DNA of 64,000 nt from Trileptium ribeirensis (lineage: Eukaryota > Nematoda > Enoplea > Enoplida > Thoracostomopsidae), in NCBI GenBank assembly GCA_030248225.1, contig JASANE010012636.1:62001-126000 (forward strand). The letters are read 5' to 3'. The notes under the pieces are model-generated. The model was not told the origin of the DNA and made no database searches. It saw only the letters and a list, made by a program, of their open reading frames with translations. Of the stretch, positions 55,901 to 64,000 are shown one piece after another (position 1 is the first letter of the stretch; each line of letters starts with the position of its first letter). The position numbers were made by a program, and so were the translations under genes.

Positions 55901-58900
55901 TTTATTATGAGTTCTCTTTTGTGGGGGGGAAAGAGAAGGATGTAGAGTTTTTGTTTGGTCTCATCGTTTGGAGAGAGGTATTGGTATGTTAATGGAATTC
56001 GTGATAGTATTGTCTGGCTGTCATAGGGGGTGTTTTATATATATAATGTGGAAATATGAAAGTTTTTCTCTTGAGTTGTGAGCGTTGAGTACGGAGGTAC
56101 GATCAGTCAGTGGCTCCTTGGAGTGCAGCTGGGTTTGGGGGAGAGGGTAGTTTTTTTGTAGTGTAGCATGTTAATCACACGGGGAGAGGAAGTAATGTTT
56201 CAGCTCGTAGCAAATGCTTCGTAGCATAATCTTTTGAACGGGTCCCGAAAATAATTTTAATATAAATTCCCTCTTTTCCGACCTCCACACCCTTCAAAAA
56301 CTTTTACAGCAACTGACCCACCAACAAAAACCCAACAGGGAAAATCCAAACCCACAAAACCAAAAAAACCCCCCCAAACAAATGTGATGGGTTTTGGTGC
56401 GGCAGCCGGCGACTTAGAATTGGACGTAGCCCAACGGCTGATATAAACCAAGGTTAAAAGAATACGACTAAGGCTTAGCCTTAGTACATCGATAAATACG
56501 TGTTACCGTCACCACAGATTTCAGGTCCATCACCACCTGCAATATAAAATTCTATTATATCTAATCTGGAAAATTATGAGACATTTCTGTCATAAAATAT
56601 CACCGAAGCTTTACGTTGACTGAATGGTAGTTAACTCTACTTTACATGTGTTGTTTGCTCAGTTTGCAAGAAACCTTGAACATCACGACAGTAGTGATTT
56701 GCTCATTGAAATGATTTAGTGATTAGCTCGCAGTACTCTATCTAAACATTGATATGGATTATGGATTCGCTATGGTGCGAAAATTTCGTAAAAAGTATAT
56801 GAAATGCACAGTAATGCGGGCATGAAGAGATTAAAAAGCTTGGCGAGCATAAGTTTTTGCAATAAAGTTTCTGCGGTGTAGTGGTTTTTGTAGTATATAT
56901 ACAGGTGTCCATCGGTGGTTTCTAAGTTACTGAGATTAGCAGCAGCGGCCAGCCTTTTCCGCAACAAAATTGGAAGAGAAACTAAAAATGTATTTACACC
57001 TTGATGAAAATTATAGCACAAAATATATTTAGCGTCAATCAAACGAAATAAACACTAAAAAGCAAGAAAATAATATCATTTCCCAACTTTAAATGATAAA
57101 CTTTATGTTATTAGCTTAAACATTTTTCATTACTTTGTTAATTTTTGAAAACATTACAAACGCAATATTAATTAAATAGATTGATTGTTCAACATTGTTT
57201 TAAATTTAAAGCATCAACCGTAGTTGCGAAATTAATACATGAGCGATAACTTTCATTAATTGTACGTCTGTTCAATAATCCATAACGTATGTATTTGATA
57301 TCTAGGCGTTGCTAAAATAGGTTTAACGGATAATATATAAATGTAGCTTAATTAGTTAAATGCACTTTCCAAAATGTTAAAAACGTCATATATCACACGT
57401 CTCGTTCCGCTATACAACTCAAACGTAACCCAACGTAGTTGATCATTAATACATTTAAGGTCAGTATGCGCCAGTGAACTACAATGCTGAATACGTGATT
57501 GAAATTATCCCTCTACACTACACATGAGTAATATGACTATTATACACAAAATATACCATGTACTGTAATAATTTGGACAATACCATTAGGTTCAACCGTG
57601 TTAAGGTAGGACCTTATTCGCATGAATACTTAGTTTCATTGGCGTGGCACTCAAAAATATACCAAATTTGAGAACTGTATAATCATACTAGAGTGCTAGG
57701 TCATAGTTGATTTGTTCAAAAAGCGATATTTATTACCAGCAACCATTAATTGTTCCTCCACTGCTGCGTGACCTTTGGGTAAACTAGACAACTACTACAA
57801 CAATCTTTATTATTTTTTCGGTGGTGGAACAAATTAGAAATACGCATGGGCTAGGAGCTAAAGAGTGACCCAACTCGCCTTTCCAAAAGCGTAGTGGTTT
57901 TGTATCAGGTTTTACTGGCTCTAACAGCAAAATTCGAGTAGCTAGCTTTCCGTATATTATATCTGCCAGGTTGGCCCGGTTTATTGCTGTAAATTACTTC
58001 CTACCCACTCTAAATTATTAAGACTAGAATATCTGCAGCGTTTAGAACCTCTTTAAAAACTCGCACCACAGTTCTAATGACCCGCAATGTAATGCAGGGC
58101 ACGTTTTGTAAAACGAGGGCGAGTGGTCTAGCGCACTGTCCCGTCCTATCAGTCCAAAAGATGGGTGTTCAATACCCGCCGGCATCTGAATTTTTACATT
58201 TGGCTTAGTTTTATGTTGCCAGCAAATAATTAATGCTCTTAAAATATAAAATCATTGTGAGCCTAACATCACACTGGGAAAAAGTGGTTGAAGTATTTGT
58301 TATGTCGTATATTCTATTAATGTGAATTGATGAGCGTGCATTTATATGCCAAATTCCAGACTATGTAGGTTCTTAAATATTAACGAGCAGAACTATAGAA
58401 GCATAAATCATAATATAAATATAACAAGCTTCGGGTTGAACATATGACCCTAAAATTTGGAAACCCAACAATCTTTGCGAATATCTAGTTCTATTGAGTC
58501 AAGCGAGAATCATTAAGTTACCATACCGACAATTTGTAAACGCATGTGAGCTGCTAAAGCTTAAAGCGCGGGCGTTCCAAATATATTGCAATTGGATAAT
58601 TTTTTCTTAAAAATAAATATTTAAAACTTTGCTTCATCAGGCATTATTGCTATGAAATTGAAATATATATTTCACGGTTACCTACAGCGTTTAAGGTTGT
58701 GTTTACATGGAAAAAATTAGCATTAATCGGTGCAGCCACGCTTAAGTTATGGGCGAATACAGCAAAATTTACGTTCGTTAGACAAGAAGTATCTTTTACT
58801 GAATTATTTCGAAACGCAAAAGGAGTCTATATTTTGTCGTAGTGTAAAAAATATATATGAAAAATTAGCAAAATTCGTGCCAACCGACTCCCGCTATGAA

Positions 58901-61140
58901 CAATATTAAAATTCTAACTACATAACTACGACTGATTGTAGCCCTGAGCATAGTTGAAAGCTATTCGTCAACAGGAGTTGCGCACAAAACATGTATAAGC
59001 TCATGTATGGAAGCTTCAACGAAAATAATTGCGCCACTTTCGCTAATTTGTTGCCGACATATAGCTGCTGTAATGAAATTATTTGATTTACTCGTCCTTG
59101 AATAATAGTAAATGTACGTCAGTTTTCCTAAGGACAAAATAGCAATAAAGTATAGCTAGAAATGTGGAGGACTTTGTTGAAGCAGCCCCGAGCCCAGTCT
59201 GCCCCTATCAGGAATTCTATGTTGCCCGGGTAGGTAATATTAGTATACTTTTGATTTAATCGTCCTATAGATAATAGTACTCTGCTGCTATATTTAATAA
59301 TTTATTTCTTCATTTAGTATCGTGCAGTGGAGCTAAAATGATTTAATGAATTCCATTTTTCTTCCATTAACCAAAACTTGTGCTCATACAACCATTGTCA
59401 CCATATAGGTTTATAAATTTTACCTCAAATATAGCAAAATTTGTAGCCCACCGTTTTTGCATTTTTTGCATGCTCCACCTGAAGTTTGTCTCCACGGATG
59501 CGTACAGGGTTGTAGAAATAGAGCACCCCAGTTGAAAAAGACCCACGGTAGTGTCACTGTGAAACATTGTCCTCGAAAATTACGCATTGAAACGGTTTAC
59601 GTGTTTTTATAACTTCGCATCAATAGTACCACGACATTATGATGCCTCATTACTCTAGCGTACATAGCGTACCATAACTCTAGTTGCTCGGGGCCATTGG
59701 CACACTCACAGTATGCTAGTCTCATAAGCTTGCCGGCAGCGTCGAAATCCTGGCCAATACGTTGTAAAGATCGCTCGTGGATTTTTTCAATACCCAAGCA
59801 CGTGAATAAAATCACATGAACGCAATGTCATCTGACGTCTGTGCAGAGATGATGCTGTGTTATGCATAATGATGTACAGGACCCTTTTCTGTTTCAGGGA
59901 TGCAAAGATTACACCGTCGACTATTGATGTACTGGAGGTCCACGACTGCTTTGCGTCGAATGAACTATTTTTGTATGAAGCGCTAGGATTGGCTTCTGAA
60001 GGCCAAGGATGTGATTTGGTTCGCAATGGGCAGTGGTTTAAAAACAGTGCCGGCGGCCAGTATTTTAAGTAAGATCACTCATAGCCATTGAACTAGATGT
60101 AGTAAATGCTATTTCTGGGTCTAATTCACATCACTGGCACACATATACACCTACACACATGTATGTAATGTAAGTAGATTATATATGTACCAAAATAGAA
60201 GGGATTTCCAATTTTTGCCTTAAGTGCTCGAAAGAGTCTAGTTTATATCTGTGCAGCAATAATGTAGCCTTCTCCGTGCTTATGTAATTCAAATTGTTTC
60301 TATGAACGCCTTACATGTAATTAGATACATATGACTCAACTAGTTTAATTTGCATTGTAATAGTTGTAGTACAGCTATCGTGCGTTAAGTGATTTGTACG
60401 CACGGTTGCGACGACTTCAGACGAGTGCGTCAACACCAGTTTGAACGACTTAAACAACACAACCGTGCGTACAAATGACTTGACTCACGTACGGCTGTGC
60501 TACAACTGACTTGTAATATAGTTAATTTAGCTAAACGTGCGTTAAATCATGTTGATGCACGGCTTTAACTATATAAGCTATGTTACAAGTATTTAATATT
60601 ATGTACTTGTTTGGTGCATAAAATACTCAAGTAAATAAATAAACACACTCGATAAGACCGACGGTTGAAGGCTAAGTGTTTAAAACAATCTAGTGCATGT
60701 TAAGAACAAAGAACAAATGTAAAGACCTATATGACACGGAAGTTTCCATAGAAGCTGGACCAATTTTTAGCACTGTCCCGCAGAATCCAGTTATCCAGTC
60801 CGTTTTTTATTATAATATTGCACCCGCCAGTTTTAAAATGAAAATAAAGTTGAACCTGGATTTTACACCTTCAATAACGGCAACTAGCTAAATTAATATT
60901 GATTTTGAGCTTAAAGCAGTCAAATTTTACAGAATAAACGCTATCGGAATCAGCATCTCTAGTATATACAAACTTTTCAACAAGCATATTTGAAGAACAG
61001 AGCACATGTATAGATAACTGTTATAATTGCTCTTTACTGTAAATATACGTGAACAAATTTACATTTCAGAATGAACAATAAATGGGTCGTGAATCCGTCA
61101 GGTGGAATCGAATCCAAAGGACATCCGATCGGTGCTACAG
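40931..61140 (+). CDS. SCP2: SCP2/SCPx-type thiolase gene, 5' seven exons (continues beyond the window)
   Basis: This is the peroxisomal 3-ketoacyl-CoA thiolase that cleaves branched-chain and bile-acid-type side chains, in SCPx fused to a sterol-carrier domain. Exons: 40931-41015, 46688-46807, 48222-48329, 50368-50483, 52509-52948, 59898-60068, 61070-61140. All junctions are GT-AG and in phase (1,111 nt). Motifs: [11 protein letters not shown] at the N-terminus; nucleophile Cys79 in [42 protein letters not shown] in exon 6; and [17 protein letters not shown] in exon 7, with the catalytic GHP. About 370 residues are encoded; the thiolase C-terminus and any SCP2 sterol-carrier domain must lie past 64,000. 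The start ATG at 40,931 fits the short invertebrate N-terminus. Confidence 0.93.
42166..42236 (+). repeat. tRNA-derived SINE-like fragment, copy 1
   Basis: GTGGTCTCGCGC resembles a Pol III A box and GGTGTTCAACTTCC a B box. The segment aligns with 58,117-58,190 through conserved GTGGTCT, TATCA-type and TCCA(a)AA words and the B box. Confidence 0.45.
42489..43046 (+). repeat. Tandem repeat, 3 x 188 bp
   Basis: Units start at 42,489, 42,677 and 42,865 with gtttcgta, share aaatcccaggccggctaata and gtcagatcgccg, and are highly similar. Confidence 0.85.
45582..46596 (+). repeat. Satellite-like tandem array, 7 x 145 bp
   Basis: Seven head-to-tail units start at 45,582, 45,727, 45,872, 46,017, 46,162, 46,307 and 46,452, with only a few substitutions each. 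Each includes ttgtgatagcacaacta, a short inverted repeat. Because 145 is not a multiple of three, the repeated ~60-codon minus-strand frames are not genes. Confidence 0.92.
46808..48221 (+). other. SCP2 intron 2
   Basis: The intron runs from GTATAT to a TTCTTAG acceptor. No supported feature is present inside. Confidence 0.6.
48330..50367 (+). other. SCP2 intron 3
   Basis: The intron contains a copy of dispersed repeat R2 in its unoccupied form (48,925-49,310). No gene was found. Confidence 0.6.
48925..49310 (+). repeat. Dispersed repeat R2, copy 2 (empty site for Maverick and MITE)
   Basis: In reverse complement this copy runs continuously through both points where copy 1 is interrupted: the MITE point (gataaaaataa / catggcttc) and the Maverick point (ggccgatcacac / acacacagacgg). 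It therefore serves as a paralogous empty site. Confidence 0.8.
50484..52508 (+). other. SCP2 intron 4
   Basis: The intron holds a pair of related segments, 50,594-50,700 and 51,010-51,130, sharing GTACATTG(a/c)GAA(g/t)CGATG(t/c)GCTA and inverted AACCCTTT/AAAGGGTT words. It also holds a partial R2 copy at 51,280-51,640. No gene was found. Confidence 0.5.
51280..51640 (+). repeat. Dispersed repeat R2, copy 3 (partial)
   Basis: In reverse complement it shares cccaggacgtcagaa, gtcgatgaaccat and catacctcaaacc with 23.86-24.1 kb, plus a cattttagtaccc(t/g)tcac block with copy 2. Confidence 0.6.
53555..54613 (+). repeat. Interspersed repeat family R1, copy C
   Basis: Bounded by GAAACCGAGCGAGCGGAGTTTC on the left and, in reverse complement, GAAACATAGCGAGCGTGGTTTC on the right, a 22-bp TIR. 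Body matches copies A and B. It contains a 131-bp internal tandem duplication (54,268-54,529) whose two units differ at one base in the part I compared. Confidence 0.7.
54268..54529 (+). repeat. 131-bp tandem duplication inside R1 copy C
   Basis: Two adjacent units begin tgctgaatatgatcctgtgg about 131 bp apart and are almost identical, differing at ggatcgacg/gggtcgacg. A recent duplication. Confidence 0.85.
55060..56400. other. Strand-asymmetric G/T-rich block switching to A/C-rich
   Basis: From about 55,060 to 56,250 the + strand is strongly enriched in G and T with many G-runs. At about 56,265 it flips to A/C-rich with C-runs until about 56,400. No repeat unit or gene is visible. It may be real (skewed simple sequence) or a low-quality stretch of assembly. 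Confidence 0.5.
58117..58190 (+). repeat. tRNA-derived SINE-like fragment, copy 2
   Basis: GCGAGTGGTCTAGCGC resembles an A box and GGTGTTCAATACC a B box with a folded T-arm-like GGGT-loop-ACCC. The acceptor ends do not pair, so it is not a functional tRNA. Confidence 0.5.
60069..61069 (+). other. SCP2 intron 6
   Basis: The intron runs from GTAAGA to TTTCAG and contains the foldback element at 60,363-60,506. Confidence 0.6.
60363..60506. repeat. Foldback (long imperfect inverted repeat)
   Basis: Arms 60,363-60,408 and 60,460-60,506 are imperfect reverse complements, sharing gttgtag(t/c)acagc and attTGTACGCACGGTTG-type blocks. A MITE-like hairpin of about 144 bp with weaker similarity outside the arms. 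Confidence 0.65.
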
Positions 61141-61195
61141 GTATCATTAGTTTATTAACTTGAGTAACATTTCTAAGAACAAACTCACAATACAG

Positions 61196-61265
61196 AATGA
61201 ATATTAAATGGGCTGTCAGTGTGTCAGGTGGAATCGAATCAAAGGAAATCCTATCAGTGCTATGG
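61196..61265 (+). pseudogene. Decayed copy of SCP2 exon 7 (first)
   Basis: Follows an AG and precedes GTATTA, and aligns along the whole of exon 7 (aatgaatattaaatggg; gtcaggtggaatcgaatc). A base is missing in the AATC(C)AAAGG region and the GHP codon for His reads as Asn, so it could not supply a working active site. Confidence 0.8.
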
Positions 61266-61312
61266 GTATTATTAGTCTTTACCTCGAATAATATCTCTTT
61301 GAATACATTCAG

Positions 61313-61386
61313 TATGCAAACTGATCAAATGTGCTGCGAATACGTCAGGTAAAATCAATTCAAATGACATCTCATCGGTGCTACAG
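61313..61386 (+). pseudogene. Decayed copy of SCP2 exon 7 (second)
   Basis: Keeps AG before, tacgtcaggt in the middle and gtgctacag|GTATTA at the end, with several indels and substitutions relative to exon 7. Confidence 0.7.
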
Positions 61387-61579
61387 GTATTATTAGTCTA
61401 TTATTTTCATATTCCAATGATTTAACCGCCATTACTTTCACCTCGGTCATCGGGCATGCTATTCAAGTACTGGGCTCCACAGTAACCTGAGAGCCCATGA
61501 AAGAGAACAAAGGTCATCGTCAAACTGATGGACAGCCGTAACCATAAGGAGACAACTATGATTAGATTCACGATTCTGT

Positions 61580-61642
61580 GTTAACAACAACTGGATTATG
61601 AATCTGCCAGGTAATATGTCGATAAGATATAATATGCTACAG
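61580..61642 (+). pseudogene. Decayed copy of SCP2 exon 7 (third)
   Basis: Retains aacaactggattatgaatctg-like similarity to the exon start and a terminal gctacag, but the GT donor is lost (GAATTA follows). The most degraded of the three. Confidence 0.5.
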
Positions 61643-62787
61643 GAATTAGAATTCTAAAATAGAATACCGCAGTTCTAACGTACCTGTAATGTTTCAGTAT
61701 TGGTATTAAAAACCACAGTCAGAGATTTTTATTAATCGTAGTGCATCGTGAAAAAAATGTGTGTAATTAAAACAAAAACTTTTTCGTGATTTCCGTATTA
61801 TCAGCAAGCAATATTCATCAGACTTTCACACCTATTGACGTACGGCAGTATCTTCCAGGTGTCATTATTTGTTTGTCAGTGTTTTCTTCTTAAACCACAT
61901 AACATAGAAATATGTTGCTGATATTTCCAACAGCGGCACGTAAAAAAATCATTAATATAAACGTTTGGTTTGGAATATGGGTACAGAATTACAAAGCGGC
62001 AGGTAATGCCATCTGCTTAGCGTTGATGCATATTATAATGTTATTAAAGATCGATATCTGAGATCTTGTTCACCGAAAGCGGAATCAGTGCAGCATTGAT
62101 CACATTTTTTTTATATTACTAATGGAATTTCATTTCACTACCTTTCACTTTCTTCAGATAATTGAATTTTCATATAAATTCTAATTATGGTGTTTTTGTG
62201 ATCACACTGAACATGAGATGAGAGATGCGTCTACTTTTTTGTTGATTTTTGTGTATATTTACATTAATAATTTCACTATCTGCAGAAATTTACATACGTT
62301 TGCATTCATAAATTATTTAGACTTGTTTAGGCTTGCTATTCTTGCTATTTTCTTCGTTGCAAACAGGCACGCATTTAGTTTTGTTTTGATACGAATCAAT
62401 ATGCGATTGTTGGTTCGTACAAAGCAAAGAGGCAAACCGCATCCGTGATTTCATTACGAAAATATTCGATAATTAACGTATCAGCATCAAAATAGTAACA
62501 TATGGGTTACCTTTGAACCGTCTACATCAGTAATGGTCCATCTTCACGCTGAAACTATTAAAAACTTAGATTAAGTTTTTCGAGTGCATCAGTTTTGGTC
62601 ATGGAGAAACGTTTAAAATTTCCAGTAAAACAGACGTGCATTTGAGGTAACAGAATTCTTCGTGATATTCATCCTCCTTAATAAAATTTTTGTGTTATAT
62701 ATCATTAGGAAACTTCTGGAAACTTTATTTGCTCAATTTAAAATGGTAAAATTAGTAAGTATTGGACTTTATAAAAATTACACAGGG

Positions 62788-63855
62788 TTAATTAATAAAT
62801 ATGAGCAAAATGATTAAACAGTTGTGGAAAGCTGATGCGTTTCCTTCGGCTTTTGTGATACACTTATTTCGACTATATTTTCATGCAATTAATTTTTCAT
62901 TCTGTACTGATTCCAGAAATCACAGTTTTGTTTTGTCCTCAAGCATTGATTAACACGAGCTGAAAAAGTTATTGTTGCACTAAGCATAAATGTCATTCAA
63001 AAGTGATAGCTTTCGGCAGCCACATAACTCATTTCTGAATATGCACCAACCACTTGTTGAAAATAATTGCATTTTGTTAAACTTGAAACATCAGTCACAA
63101 CAGGACATATCTATCGAACCAAAATTGACATTCATGGAGTATATTTTTTAAAATTCCTATGACAGGACATAGGGTTCCATTAAGTTTATACTTAAGCCAT
63201 TAGTGAATTTCGCATGATTTTCATGTTCGTTATGTGGAAACAATCGAAAATATACTGGCAACATCAAAAATGTCATAAACTTCGAATTCCTCAATTATCG
63301 AAACTGATGCAGCCTCTCCACCAGCCATGATAGAGTTATCCAGGTTAAGCCAAAGCAAGCAAGAATGTTCGGTTTGGAAATTATAAATATAGTGAAAATG
63401 GAACTTTTACAAAACAAGAATCTAACAAATTGTTGGAGTTTATAAATACTTAATTATTAATATGTCCCAGCCACCCCTCCCCCACTGTGGACAGGCCAGA
63501 TGTCTTACTACTACAATTTGTGTAATTTAAGTTATTGGTGTTAAAATATAACGAAATTGACAAACGTTGAATTTTATATTCAACTTTAACAAATTTGACA
63601 AAATTTGACATAATTAATAAATATGAGCAAAATGATTAAACAAATTTTAGAAAGCTGATGCATTTCCTTCGGCTTTTGCGATACACTTATTTCGACTTTA
63701 TTTTCATGCAGTTAATTTTTGGAGTTTATAAATACTTAATTATTAATATGTCTTACTACTACTATTTGTGTAATTTAAGTTATTGGTATTAAAATATAAC
63801 GAAATTGACAAACGTTGAATTTTATATTGAACTTTAACAAATTTGACAAAATATT
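62788..63855 (+). repeat. Duplicated AT-rich segments
   Basis: 62,788-62,900 recurs at 63,608-63,722 (ataaatatgagcaaaatgat and ccttcggcttttg blocks). 63,434-63,602 recurs, with an internal deletion, at 63,721-63,853 (ggagtttataaatacttaat; ataacgaaattgacaaacg). Confidence 0.75.
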
Positions 63856-64000
63856 GCTTATATAAATAACGTCATTTAATCCTGCGTTTAGGTATTAAGA
63901 AAAATTACATATTTATATTTAATAGCATGCATCAGTTATAATTTTAGCTGACAGAAATCATTTATCATTTTTACGCTTTTGACGCCTGAGTTTCATATTT

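Larger units (their letters stand above)
52949..59897 (+). other. SCP2 intron 5
   Basis: A 6.9-kb intron bounded by GTACGT and TTTCAG. It contains R1 copy C (53,555-54,613), a strand-asymmetric G/T-rich block (55,060-56,250) followed by an A/C-rich block (56,265-56,400), and a tRNA-like SINE fragment (58,117-58,190). No gene was found. Confidence 0.65.
61141..64000 (+). other. SCP2 intron 7 (open at window edge)
   Basis: Begins GTATCA. Three decayed exon-7-like copies occupy 61,196-61,642, and duplicated AT-rich segments occupy 62,788-63,855. No further thiolase exon was found before the window ends. Confidence 0.6.

Noticed and set aside
58117..58190. Functional tRNA gene
   Set aside because: A- and B-box-like words are present but the 5' and 3' ends cannot form an acceptor stem and a related degraded copy exists.

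Overview
The window is eukaryotic, nuclear, AT-rich DNA from a metazoan, most likely an invertebrate. Two single-copy host genes are split by GT-AG introns of about 0.9 to 7 kb. Much of the intronic and intergenic sequence is transposon debris, and a complete Maverick/Polinton virus-like element sits between the genes. I cannot place the clade.

Layout (all genes on the + strand unless noted). 1-4,076: intergenic, with a 5'-truncated LINE reverse transcriptase remnant. 4,077-17,513: a complete 7-exon CIAO1 gene (cytosolic iron-sulfur assembly WD40 protein, 343 aa); its introns hold two hAT-like elements, a Tc1/mariner-like MITE and a 1-kb interspersed repeat. 17,514-24,919: intergenic repeats, ending in a dispersed repeat that carries a 532-bp MITE. 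24,920-39,861: a 14.9-kb Maverick/Polinton with ~388-bp near-identical TIRs and a perfect 6-bp target duplication (CACATA), inserted into that dispersed repeat. 40,931 to beyond 61,140: at least seven exons of an SCP2/SCPx thiolase gene running off the right edge, with tandem repeats, a 145-bp satellite, a G/T-skewed block and decayed extra copies of exon 7.

The Maverick carries a divergent minus-strand zinc-finger gene, protein-primed DNA polymerase B, a membrane protein, a chromodomain integrase, an FtsK/A32-like packaging ATPase, two small Polinton-type proteins, a NADAR (YbiA-like) ADP-ribose glycosidase, a two-repeat TATA-binding-protein (TBP) homologue, a small protein, a Lys/Arg-rich candidate core protein, the double-jelly-roll major capsid protein, another small basic protein, and a spliced chromodomain gene at the right end. 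Polymerase (C-terminus), integrase, core protein and capsid gene carry frameshifts or stops, so this copy is probably dead. The ATPase, NADAR and TBP-like frames are open.

The most interesting signal is a 10-bp element, ACATGAAAAG. It occurs nine times exactly and once with one mismatch between 29.7 and 36.2 kb, each copy beginning 34-52 bp upstream of the chosen start codon of a gene. The polymerase gene instead has a canonical TATATAA at the same distance (41 bp). Together with the element's own TBP-like protein, this suggests a self-encoded promoter-recognition system: TATA-type early genes, then a dedicated factor reading a dedicated TATA substitute in front of the other genes. That functional link is inference; the motif, its spacing and the TBP homology are visible in the sequence.
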